A DNA stretch of 8,437 nucleotides from JAQVSH01 sp964451605 (lineage in GTDB: Bacteria > Bacteroidota > Bacteroidia > Bacteroidales > UBA4181): assembly GCA_964451605.1 (NCBI GenBank), contig CAYVJA010000086.1, positions 1 to 8,437 of the forward strand. The letters are read 5' to 3'. Both the position numbers and the translations under genes were made by a program. Of the stretch, positions 1 to 6,876 are shown piece by piece (position 1 is the stretch's first letter; each line of letters begins with the position of its first letter). The notes under the pieces are model-generated. The model ran no database searches. It saw only the letters and a program-made list of their open reading frames with translations, and was not told the DNA's origin.

Positions 1-160
1 GCAGGTAATAAATAGGAATCTGTTGTTCCAGTTTACGGATAACCTTTTCAAATTCGGGAATACAGAACGAAATGCCGTTATACGAAAGCTGCCCGTTGAG
101 CAATACCAATCCGAGACGGTTATAGGCATCTTTCAAAGTTCTCCGAACATTTAGTAGAAA
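1..160 (-). CDS. Partial unrecognised protein fragment, runs off the left edge
   Basis: An open frame of 53 codons starts just after a TAG at 161-163 and continues past the window edge. It has no ATG; the only plausible start in the frame is a TTG at 134-136. Its translation looks protein-like, with alternating hydrophobic and charged residues, for example DAYNRLGLVLLNGQ and IPEFEKVIRKLEQQIP. I do not recognise the family. It lies downstream of the helicase on the same strand and does not resemble the missing part of an AbiEii toxin as I know that family. It could be the 5' end of a gene with a non-ATG start, the tail of a decayed gene, or chance, since a plus-strand frame at 2-154 is also open. 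Confidence is low. Confidence 0.3.
61..82. repeat. 22-bp near-identical direct repeat, copy 1
   Basis: This 22-bp stretch matches 2637-2658 at 21 of 22 positions in the same orientation; the one difference is G at 74 against A at 2650. Copy 2 lies inside the primase domain of the helicase gene. Copy 1 lies in the partial frame at the left edge, where it is read in a different frame. Its role is unknown. Confidence 0.5.
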
Positions 161-254
161 CTATGAAAGAGAATGCCCGATGCTATGAAAACAATAGGGG
201 GTGGGCAGTTTCGTCCGGAGTATACAGAAATAGACAAATGGCGATCCAAAATTT

Positions 255-3191
255 CTATTCCACATAGTTTTTCATCTTTTCGGAGCGAATTTCTTCGGCT
301 AGTTCTCTGGAATCTAGCCGAATAATAGTATTTTCCGAATCTCCTGTATCGAAAAGACTGACACTTCCATACCAAACGAGCCGGTTGTCTATAATGATGT
401 ATTTCTGATAGATATCCGGTTCTTGTATGACTTTGAACCTCGCATAGAGCATCTCAATACATTTTCTTGCCCGTTCTTGATCCTTGTATGATTCTGTTGG
501 ACGGGTAATGATGGTGATTGAGATTCCTGCCAACAAAGGTTCTTTCAACCATTCAAGCACTGTGCTAATTTGTTTTCTTAGGATATACGGACTTGCGATT
601 AGAATTTCTTGTTTCGCTTCGCCAAAATCATCCCGAATGGTAGGTATAAATGTATGGCAGTCGTAAATCATGCTGATCCTATCCGGTTCACTCTTTGAAG
701 ATAATGCTTTGTAGCCGATTTGAGCGTAACCCGTCAACCGTTTATGATACATCCTTTCTAAGACAGGAATGTGAATATCGACATAATCGTAGACGATTAC
801 CTCTTGTTTACCGGGATATTCCCGGTGTAACCGTCCGGCATATTGAGCCAATGTCCCTTTCCATGCAATCGGAGATGCCAGAAATAGCGTATCTAAACGC
901 GGATAGTCGAATCCTTCTCCGATATATTTACCTGTTGCGATGAGTACAAGTTTCTCACCATTCGGAATTGCAGTAAGTGTTTCGACCATCTTGTTTTTTA
1001 CTTTTGCTGAGTCAGCTCCTATCAATGTAATGATATGTGCGTCTGTTTGACTTTCAAGAATAGTAGCCAATCGGATGACATGCTCTTTTCGCTGGGTAAG
1101 GACAATGGGCGTTCTTCCGTTAATTAATGCCTCTTTTATATCATTTGCTATCTGTTGATTGCGAAGTTCGTTCTCTGCGAGAGCCGCAAATATTTTTGTG
1201 ATATGCCAGTCTGGCTCATTTTGGGAAAAAGGTCTTCTGAATCCGGTAAAGCAAGGTATAATGTAATGATCAAAGCTTCGTCTGCCTGCCTGTTCTTTAG
1301 CACTAATACTATATCGTATCGGGCCACATTGCATAAAGGTAACCGGATGCTGGCCGTCTTGTCGTTGCGGAGTTGCGGTTAACCCATACACATATCGGGC
1401 GTTTGTTGCACTGAGAACTTTCTCGTAATTGAGCGAAGAAGCATGGTGGCATTCATCTACAATTATCATCCCATACTCCTTCACGATATCACTTGCCTCG
1501 TTTTCATGAACTAAACTTTGGACGAGCGCAATATCGACAATTCCGGATGACGTGTTTTTCCCTGAGCCTATTTGCCCAATAATAGCTCGAATCTTTTTTC
1601 GTCCGCGCTTCTTCTCCTGTTCGGGCAAGGATTCGTTTATCTCAAGGAATTGTTCCAGGGATTTCTTCCATTGGTCGCATAAGGTTTGTAGATGAACTAA
1701 TACCAACGTATTACATTTTCTGTGTGCGATAAGCGAGGCTCCGATGACCGTTTTTCCAAAAGCAGTCGGGACAGATAGAATACCGTTCTCATGTTGGACT
1801 AACGCATTTGCGGCTAATTGTTGTTCCTCACGAAGCAATCCTTTGAAGTTGCTCTTAATAGCTCTTCCTTTATTCCGTTTATCATCAAAAGTATATTTAC
1901 TGTTTGATTTGTCGAGGAGATGCGTAAGCGCAGTACGACAACCTCTGGGAATGCCTACGTACCCATCTGTTTCTTCGAACGAGTAAATGATTCTTGGGAT
2001 TCCGTATGTGGACATCCTCATCTTTTGTGTTTTATAAAATATTGGATTCTGGAAAGCTGCCAACCGCTTGATGCGGTTTAGTGCACGGGGAGTGATTCCT
2101 TCTTTAGAGATGTACAACCGGTTAGCTTCGATGATAGTCAAGTGATCCGGGAAATCACTCTTCTCAAGATGGTTGTTTTCTTTTCTGCTTTCCCATGGCA
2201 TGGTAGTCTCTTCATGGTTGTTTTCTAAGCTTCCAAGCTCTCCCAATCCATTCCCTTCACACAATATGGCAAGCACCCTCTTAATCTCATCCGAATGCAT
2301 CTTTCTGATAGAGGCCAAATATGCCCATTGATCGGGGTAGCTCTGAAAGTTTTCATCCACAAATTCGCTATTTCCATTTTTGCGTGCTCCTCCCTGCAAA
2401 GGCAAAGCAATCAGGTTTCCGAAACCGCCTTTTGGCATGAAGTCTTGATTGGGGAACATCCGATCATATGAAGTGAAGCGTATTTCGTGACGGACAGTCA
2501 TAGCCGTTGTCAAAAGTGCATTTCCAAGCCTTCTGGCGTATACTGCCGAAACTGGCTCATCAAAGAATAACCAGGCATGGGCACCATTCCCGGAACGGGA
2601 GCGTTCTATAGCGATAGGGATATTATTTGAAGTACATACAGAACGAAATACCGTTATATCTTCTTTCCAATTTTCTTCATCGAAATCAACAGCAAGGAAT
2701 AGACAGGTTTCGTCCTGTAGAAGCGGATAGATTCCAATAATTCCACCTCCATGTTCATCTTTATTCCGTAGATGGTTATTTATATATTCTTTCTCCAAAG
2801 ATAATAGGTCCCGATTAGGACAATCTTTACACTTGACGCGTGCTCTGTTGCAAAGTCCTTTTACCCATTCGTTTTTACATGCCGGGATATAATAACTGCT
2901 CCCATGCTTTTTGCTATAACCGCGTTTGGCATATACGTCTGTTCGTCCTCGGAATAACGACCGAAATAGCTCTATTTTCTCATCCGGAGAACTGTATTTG
3001 TTGATCGTAGATTGAGGTGATGTTTCTATGTTATTATATTCTGGAAAGCCCTGTATCTGAACCGCCTCTTTGGGAGAAGGTTTTTGCAGAGGTAAGCCTG
3101 ACATTTCCCGCAATCTGTCGTTTTCTTCCGACAACTCAAGATTTTTTGCTTCCAGTTCGGCTATTCGCTTTAGTAATTCGGATTCAGACAT
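255..3191 (-). CDS. TOTE-type AEP primase / SF2 helicase with PLD-like C-terminal domain
   Basis: A 978-residue multidomain protein. Residues 1-32 form a coiled coil. C105, C114, C121 and C124 form a probable zinc cluster. A TOTE-type archaeo-eukaryotic primase domain follows, with D169-F-D171, SGNGAH (H205) and FPNQD...GFGNLIALPLQ (246-266). The SF2 helicase has PTAFGKT (475-481), DECH (579-582), LTATP (604-608) and QYAGRLHR (783-790). The last 120 residues resemble a phospholipase D-like nuclease domain, but the expected HxKxxxxD reads YQKYIIID (928-935), so the catalytic His is Tyr. Family knowledge places such proteins in bacterial conflict or defence systems acting on nucleic acid; the exact substrate is unknown. 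The start is supported by AAGGAG 7 nt upstream, an unusually strong site for this phylum. The gene follows an AbiEi antitoxin and a toxin stub, and is probably co-transcribed and translationally coupled. Domain identity is sure; biological role is inferred. Confidence 0.93.
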   Translation of the reverse strand: MSESELLKRIAELEAKNLELSEENDRLREMSGLPLQKPSPKEAVQIQGFPEYNNIETSPQSTINKYSSPDEKIELFRSLFRGRTDVYAKRGYSKKHGSSYYIPACKNEWVKGLCNRARVKCKDCPNRDLLSLEKEYINNHLRNKDEHGGGIIGIYPLLQDETCLFLAVDFDEENWKEDITVFRSVCTSNNIPIAIERSRSGNGAHAWLFFDEPVSAVYARRLGNALLTTAMTVRHEIRFTSYDRMFPNQDFMPKGGFGNLIALPLQGGARKNGNSEFVDENFQSYPDQWAYLASIRKMHSDEIKRVLAILCEGNGLGELGSLENNHEETTMPWESRKENNHLEKSDFPDHLTIIEANRLYISKEGITPRALNRIKRLAAFQNPIFYKTQKMRMSTYGIPRIIYSFEETDGYVGIPRGCRTALTHLLDKSNSKYTFDDKRNKGRAIKSNFKGLLREEQQLAANALVQHENGILSVPTAFGKTVIGASLIAHRKCNTLVLVHLQTLCDQWKKSLEQFLEINESLPEQEKKRGRKKIRAIIGQIGSGKNTSSGIVDIALVQSLVHENEASDIVKEYGMIIVDECHHASSLNYEKVLSATNARYVYGLTATPQRQDGQHPVTFMQCGPIRYSISAKEQAGRRSFDHYIIPCFTGFRRPFSQNEPDWHITKIFAALAENELRNQQIANDIKEALINGRTPIVLTQRKEHVIRLATILESQTDAHIITLIGADSAKVKNKMVETLTAIPNGEKLVLIATGKYIGEGFDYPRLDTLFLASPIAWKGTLAQYAGRLHREYPGKQEVIVYDYVDIHIPVLERMYHKRLTGYAQIGYKALSSKSEPDRISMIYDCHTFIPTIRDDFGEAKQEILIASPYILRKQISTVLEWLKEPLLAGISITIITRPTESYKDQERARKCIEMLYARFKVIQEPDIYQKYIIIDNRLVWYGSVSLFDTGDSENTIIRLDSRELAEEIRSEKMKNYVE
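2637..2658. repeat. 22-bp near-identical direct repeat, copy 2
   Basis: This is the second copy of the 61-82 sequence, with one mismatch. Here it encodes part of the primase domain (ITVFRSV, about residues 179-185), just after the catalytic DFD motif. Confidence 0.5.
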
Positions 3192-3198
3192 CTGGCAT

Positions 3199-3204
3199 CT
3201 CCTT
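3199..3204 (-). promoter_or_regulatory. Strong Shine-Dalgarno site of the primase-helicase gene
   Basis: The minus strand reads AAGGAG with a 7-nt spacer to the ATG at 3191. It fixes the start of the helicase. The toxin stub stops only 2 nt before it (TAA, 3207-3209), so ribosomes ending on the stub could restart on the helicase. The other genes in this window lack such a clear site. Confidence 0.75.
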
Positions 3205-3206
3205 GA

Positions 3207-3284
3207 TTAGTGATGGTACAGTTCTGGCGATTCAGGTATGATTCGTATCAGGAGCAACACTTGCTTTTTGTACAACTCATTCAT
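3207..3284 (-). pseudogene. abiEii: 5' stub of an AbiEii nucleotidyltransferase toxin
   Basis: A 25-codon frame starts with ATG at 3284, and its first 8 nt overlap the end of the antitoxin gene (ATGAATGA). Overlapping starts are typical of AbiEi/AbiEii pairs. The first 18 residues, MNELYKKQVLLLIRIIPE, match my memory of how Bacteroidota AbiEii toxins begin. The following SPELYHH does not fit, and TAA comes next. The family is usually near 300 residues, and its nucleotidyltransferase core (a GG-start followed by a DxD-type motif) is wholly missing, so no toxin activity is possible. The stub may survive as a short coupling or leader reading frame between the antitoxin and the helicase. Identification rests on a short stretch, but the position and overlap strengthen it. 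Confidence 0.72.
3225..3233. repeat. Short direct repeat at the toxin/helicase junction
   Basis: TGGCGATTC here and TGGCGATCC at 239-247 share 8 of 9 bases in the same orientation. This copy lies exactly where the toxin stub diverges (codons 18-20). The other lies 8 nt past the helicase stop codon. They may mark the ends of an inserted or exchanged segment, but a 7-base exact match between two such regions can easily arise by chance. Confidence 0.3.
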
Positions 3285-4044
3285 AATCGAATAACTCTTT
3301 GGGGACAGTTATTTTATATGTAGACACGTAAACTCCATTTTGCACCAATTGGTGTTTAGCCGAACCCAGGTCTATCTTGCCGGTATCAAGCGAATGAAAC
3401 CAGTGATGCCCGGCCTTTTCGGCCATATATAGGAACATCCTTTTTACCTTCAGGTTATCCGTGTTTTCCAGTAAAGATTGCATAACCTGCGGACGAAGTG
3501 TTGTCAGTTGTTCCATGATATAATATAGATCCATGTACGAATAGTGTTTGGGTGCTAATAGCAAGCACTCAAGGAAAGCCTGCTCCGCAACAGAAGCCTG
3601 CAAGTGGGGGTATTCTGCATTAAAAAGAGTCAATTGTGGCTTAGAGAAGGTTTCCGTTGAAAAGAATGTTAGAGTACGGTCAAAATTTTCTTCCGACATC
3701 CAAACAGGAACGGGTTCTTGTTTGGGATGCCCTATCATTAACAGAGCTTTGCCCATAGGCACATAGTGATTGAATCCGGAAAGCTCCAACGCCGAGTGGG
3801 CAGCTATATGGAAGTGCTTTCTCAATTGTTTATTATAGCTTTCCAGCACAGGGAAAGAACGCAGCTTATCCCCGGAACGAAACATGACGCCTTTAGTTAA
3901 AGCAGTAAGCCACCCCGAATCCCTATATTTTTTCAACAGTTGATCTGAGTACCCATTTTCCTTTAACCATGCAGAGAAAAACAAACCTCCTGAATTGCTT
4001 TTCTTTAATAGTTGGTTGATCTTACTTCCGGATTCTATACTCAT
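3277..4044 (-). CDS. abiEi: AbiEi-family type IV antitoxin / transcriptional regulator
   Basis: A 255-residue protein recognised by family signatures. It has an N-terminal winged-helix-like segment (SKINQLLKK to SGWLTALTKGVMFRSGD, about residues 7-59) and a C-terminal block with LTTLRPQVMQSLLE (180-193), KVKRMFLYMAEKAGHHW (199-215), GKIDLGS (222-228) and YKITVP (243-248). In known AbiE systems AbiEi binds its own promoter and neutralises the AbiEii nucleotidyltransferase without binding it directly. The start is set at MSIESGSK, where family members begin; the frame is open 42 codons further but that part has no family likeness. Its 3' end overlaps the toxin start by 8 nt, yet the toxin is reduced to a stub and a primase-helicase follows. 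It may now serve mainly as regulator of that gene. No strong Shine-Dalgarno site is seen. Confidence 0.9.
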   Translation of the reverse strand: MSIESGSKINQLLKKSNSGGLFFSAWLKENGYSDQLLKKYRDSGWLTALTKGVMFRSGDKLRSFPVLESYNKQLRKHFHIAAHSALELSGFNHYVPMGKALLMIGHPKQEPVPVWMSEENFDRTLTFFSTETFSKPQLTLFNAEYPHLQASVAEQAFLECLLLAPKHYSYMDLYYIMEQLTTLRPQVMQSLLENTDNLKVKRMFLYMAEKAGHHWFHSLDTGKIDLGSAKHQLVQNGVYVSTYKITVPKELFDYE

Positions 4045-4107
4045 GGTATATAAATATGATATGAAATCAACTGTAAAGATAGAAGATATTATTGAGAACA
4101 GTATATT

Positions 4108-4170
4108 TTGGTTGAGTTCATCTTCATTTTCTATACTTTGGGATAATAACCAGAAATTAAATTCAACCAA
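4108..4170. promoter_or_regulatory. Possible AbiEi operator: spaced inverted repeat
   Basis: TTGGTTGA (4108-4115) and TCAACCAA (4163-4170) are perfect inverted 8-mers with 47 nt between them. They lie just downstream of the predicted transcription start, within the untranslated leader of the antitoxin gene. AbiEi proteins are known to bind inverted repeats at their own promoters, so this is a candidate site. The arms are short and the assignment is inference. Confidence 0.3.
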
Positions 4171-4178
4171 TTAGGGTA

Positions 4179-4208
4179 CAAAGCTACAGGTCGCCAATTC
4201 AAATCAAA
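4179..4208 (-). promoter_or_regulatory. Bacteroides-type promoter for the antitoxin-helicase operon
   Basis: On the minus strand TTTG (4205-4208) and TAGCTTTG (4179-4186) are separated by 18 nt. This matches the Bacteroidota primary sigma consensus (TTTG at -33, TAnnTTTG at -7), whose spacer is about 19 nt. Transcription would start near 4171-4175, giving a leader of about 130 nt before the antitoxin ATG. No other promoter was seen before the helicase, so the genes are likely one transcript. Confidence 0.65.
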
Positions 4209-4557
4209 AAATCAAGAATCGCTTATATGTTCTTGTATTTCAATAAATTGCAATTATCCTGAAGAATTTCGCGCATCACCAGTAGTAGCTGACATAGAGT
4301 TTCATCATGCATCCCCAACGCCGACCGGCTCCTATCCATGCAAACACCGCAGGGAAAGGAGAAGGGAGGTGAGAAGAGAGTTTCATAATTGTGAATATTG
4401 ATATTTTTATCGATATTCGTATTCATAATTTGATAAGCAAGTCATTTAAGTTGGCCTATTTTATTAGTGGCATGGTGAGTATTTGAAGCATCTCACGGAA
4501 CCATTTAATCTGTTTAGCTTGTAGAAATTAACGCGACGATACTAAAAATGTGATGTC
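4209..4557. other. Divergent intergenic region, no convincing gene
   Basis: This stretch separates the minus-strand antitoxin operon from the plus-strand exported-protein gene. It contains an AT-rich hairpin (4393-4418) and a purine-rich run on the plus strand (about 4349-4379). A 67-codon minus-strand frame (4223-4426) has no ribosome site or recognisable protein features and is not called. No clear TAnnTTTG promoter for the plus-strand gene at 4558 was found. Confidence 0.5.
4393..4418. repeat. AT-rich inverted repeat with flanking direct repeats
   Basis: Arms GAATATTGATA (4393-4403) and TATCGATATTC (4408-4418) pair at 10 of 11 positions around a TTTT loop; the mismatched pair can form G-U on one RNA strand. 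TTCATAATT occurs on both sides (4382-4390 and 4422-4430), so the whole element is symmetric in layout. It could be a regulator binding site or a weak bidirectional hairpin. It lacks the GC-rich stem of a typical intrinsic terminator. Confidence 0.45.
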
Positions 4558-5133
4558 ATGACCAGATTATTGCTCTTTTTGTGGGTTCCGTTGCTTCACT
4601 TATCCGGCAGTTGGAATTGCAATATTGCCGGTTGCAATGATAGCGCACTATCTTATTTTACGGAGATTCGGGACACAATTGTGAGTCTGCCGAAGATAGA
4701 GTCATTCTACGTCGTCGAAAATGATTCTATTAAGCTATTGCCGTTCGAAGTTGAGGTTGTCCTTACTCCTAAAGCCAGGCAAAAAATCATTGAAAGTAAA
4801 GAGACCATCATCGTTGACGTAAGTATATTGGGAGTGCCCATTCCGGCCTTAGCTGCCAGGCTGCTATCAGAGGATGGCGAATTCCATGTTGCATCTGTAA
4901 GAAAGGAGATAGAATACAATCAAATTGCACGATTCGATAACATCAAATTTCCCAGGAAGTATTATAATGCCCTCGAAAAGAAGGATGTTGATGTGTCAAT
5001 TTCTTTGTACACTGGCAGAAAGTCATCGAGAATGAATCTGTTGTCATGTAGACGGCCGATTTCTGAAAAAGTCAGTAAAGTAGTGAATCAACGACTCCCC
5101 CTTAACGCCCGGTTAATTTGGGGCGATGACTGA
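4558..5133 (+). CDS. Small predicted exported protein or lipoprotein, unknown function
   Basis: A 191-residue protein. It begins with a short basic start (MTR), a hydrophobic run (residues 4-15) and a possible lipobox IAGC with Cys at 26, pointing to export and perhaps lipid anchoring. The Cys is rather far from the hydrophobic core, so a plain signal peptide is the alternative. The mature part alternates short hydrophobic strands with polar turns (VEVVLTP, ETIIVDVSILG, DVDVSISLYTG), suggesting a beta-sandwich fold. I do not recognise the family. The ATG is used because the two ATGs just upstream run into stops at once. It is followed 85 nt later by the TldD-like gene, which seems to have its own promoter, so a shared function is only possible. 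Confidence 0.75.
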   Translation: MTRLLLFLWVPLLHLSGSWNCNIAGCNDSALSYFTEIRDTIVSLPKIESFYVVENDSIKLLPFEVEVVLTPKARQKIIESKETIIVDVSILGVPIPALAARLLSEDGEFHVASVRKEIEYNQIARFDNIKFPRKYYNALEKKDVDVSISLYTGRKSSRMNLLSCRRPISEKVSKVVNQRLPLNARLIWGDD

Positions 5134-5147
5134 TTTTGTAATTTCTT

Positions 5148-5178
5148 CTTGGATAAATGTGATTTGTATCTATCTTTA
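5148..5178 (+). promoter_or_regulatory. Probable promoter of the TldD/TldE-like pair
   Basis: CTTG (5148-5151), a 19-nt spacer and TATCTTTA (5171-5178) resemble the Bacteroidota TTTG / TAnnTTTG promoter with one mismatch in each element. Transcription would start near 5183-5187, about 35 nt before the ATG at 5219. Confidence 0.4.
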
Positions 5179-5218
5179 AATTTATATTTATATTAAGTGC
5201 AAATAAGGATATAGTATT

Positions 5219-6865
5219 ATGAGCCGCTTTAGAATTTTCTCCCTACTCTTTCTGCTCTTTTCCTTTGCCTCTTTGAAGGCCGCTGATGACGATTTTTTGC
5301 GTTTGTTGCGGGGTGAGGTGGATAGGTAGTATGCCCTGTTGCAGACCAAGGCCAAAGTGTATCATCTGCGTTTTAATGTCAGAGATCGCTATGGGGTTAC
5401 GATAGCTTCCTCTTCGGGTGCTCTGACTGCATCGAAGGTTGATGAGGATCGCTCGCTGATCCCTTCGTACCGCATCGGCGACCCAATGTCGGACTTTCTG
5501 ATCGGTCTAAGATTGTCGATACCGGCTCCCATTCTTGTCCCCTTTGGGATAGATTCCGCCTCATTTGCGGAGGTAATACGGGAGGGATGCAATCGTTTTT
5601 TGGTAGAGCGCATACGTAATGCCCCTTTACGAAGTCAGGATATCGCCGATTTGTATGCCGGCAAGTTGCCCGTTTTTACATCAGCACCTGTGGTGAATTT
5701 TAAACAGGAGCTTGACAGGAAGAAACTTTCTGCCGAAGAGATTGCTGCATGGGAAAATCGGGTGAAGCGTATATCCGAGCAGTTTATGGCAGACACCCTT
5801 ATCTTGCAGGGTCGTGCAAAATTTTCGTACGAAGATCTCCGGTTTTATTGTGTTGCTTCCGACGGGTCCGCTATTGTGGAGAACCGAAGATATGCCCGAC
5901 TCTTGATTTCCGGTATAGTGAATAGTGTGCAGGGCTCCTATCCGGTGTTAGATAAGAGCTATTTTGCATTTTCGCCCGATCAGCTCCCTTCCGATTCGGT
6001 AGTTACACACGATGTGGCCGGGATGATGCAGACGCTGAGAGAGCTTAGTCAGGCCGAGCCGGCCGATTCCTACGAAGGGCCTGCCATCCTTTCGGGTCAG
6101 GTGGCTGCTGTTTTTTTTCATGAGATTCTGGGCCATCGGCTGGAAAGCTTCAAACATCGCAATAAAGTGACTTCTAAGACCCTTGCTGCCCGTATTGGCG
6201 ACCAATTATTGCCTGAATCTTTCTCTGTCGAAGACAACCCGACCATAGATTCTTTGAACGGAGTTTTGTTATCGGGTGGCTATCAGTTTGATGAGGAGGG
6301 GGTTAGGGCTGAGCGAGCCGAACTGATTAAGGGAGGCGTGTTGACGGGATTTCTAACCACAAGAGCGCCACTGCCCGGATTGGGTGAATCGAATGGTCAT
6401 GCGCGTGCAGAGTGGGGTCAGTTGCCCGAATCACGGCAGTCGAATCTGATTGTAACCTGCGAAAACCTCTGTTCGGACGAGGAGTTGCGCGACAGGTTAA
6501 AAAGAGAGATTGTGAAGCAGAGAAAGCCGTTTGGGTATTTTGTGAAGCGGGTTTCCGGAGGTGTCACTTCCGATTATGTCTATTCTGTTGATGCCTTCTC
6601 AGTAACACCTCAGCTTATCTACCGGGTCTATCCGGATAACCGTCCCGACGAATTGGTCCAGGGAGTCAAGCTGATCGGGACCCCGTTAACCTCCCTCACC
6701 GGTATTCTTGCCACAGGAGTCTCTAAGGGCATCTTTAACGGGATGTGTGGTTCGAAATCGGGATGGATTCCCGTCTCGGCGATTTCGCCCTCTCTGTTGA
6801 TAGAGCGGGTGGAGTTGCAACGTTCGTCGGTCAAGCCGGACGGCTTTATTTTGCCTCGACCCTAA
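5219..6865 (+). pseudogene. Secreted TldD-like zinc metallopeptidase with in-frame TAG stop
   Basis: The full frame from ATG 5219 to TAA 6863 holds 548 codons, interrupted only by TAG at 5327-5329 (codon 37). Before it lies a signal peptide (MSRFRIFSLLFLLFSFASLKA); after it 511 codons are intact. Translation resumes exactly in register (GEVDR-stop-YALLQ), so this looks like a single nonsense substitution, perhaps from GAG or CAG. The body carries the TldD zinc motif HEILGH (residues 301-306), the downstream segment GVRAERAELIKGGVLTGFLT, and MCGSKSG, whose Cys510 aligns with the third zinc ligand of E. coli TldD as I recall it. TldD acts with TldE as a protease on peptides and unfolded proteins; the signal peptide would place this one in the periplasm. 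A restart at TTG 5339 would give a 508-residue protein without export signal. The gene is probably recently inactivated or mislocalised unless TAG is read through. Confidence 0.85.
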
Positions 6866-6876
6866 ACTCGCATCCC

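Noticed and set aside
2..154. A plus-strand open frame at the left edge
   Set aside because: It is antisense to a more protein-like minus-strand frame and has no recognisable content, though neither reading is certain.
161..254. The remainder of the AbiEii toxin downstream of the helicase
   Set aside because: All three minus-strand frames were read. None shows the toxin's expected nucleotidyltransferase motifs, and all reach stops.
151..375. A 74-codon minus-strand frame over the end of the helicase gene
   Set aside because: Most of it is the helicase C-terminal coding sequence read out of frame, and the tail is hydrophobic noise.
4045..4170. A 42-codon N-terminal extension of the antitoxin frame
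   Set aside because: AbiEi proteins begin at the MSIESGSK-like segment. The extension has no family likeness and its ATG would lie almost on the predicted transcription start.
4223..4426. A 67-codon minus-strand frame upstream of the antitoxin promoter
   Set aside because: It has no ribosome site, no recognisable motif and an uneven composition (SPPFSFP, CGVCM). It overlaps the AT-rich hairpin at its start, so I treat the stretch as noncoding.
5327..5329. TAG recoded as an amino acid (alternative code or pyrrolysine)
   Set aside because: TAG ends the helicase gene in this same window, and no readthrough context or recoding element is visible. A point mutation is simpler.
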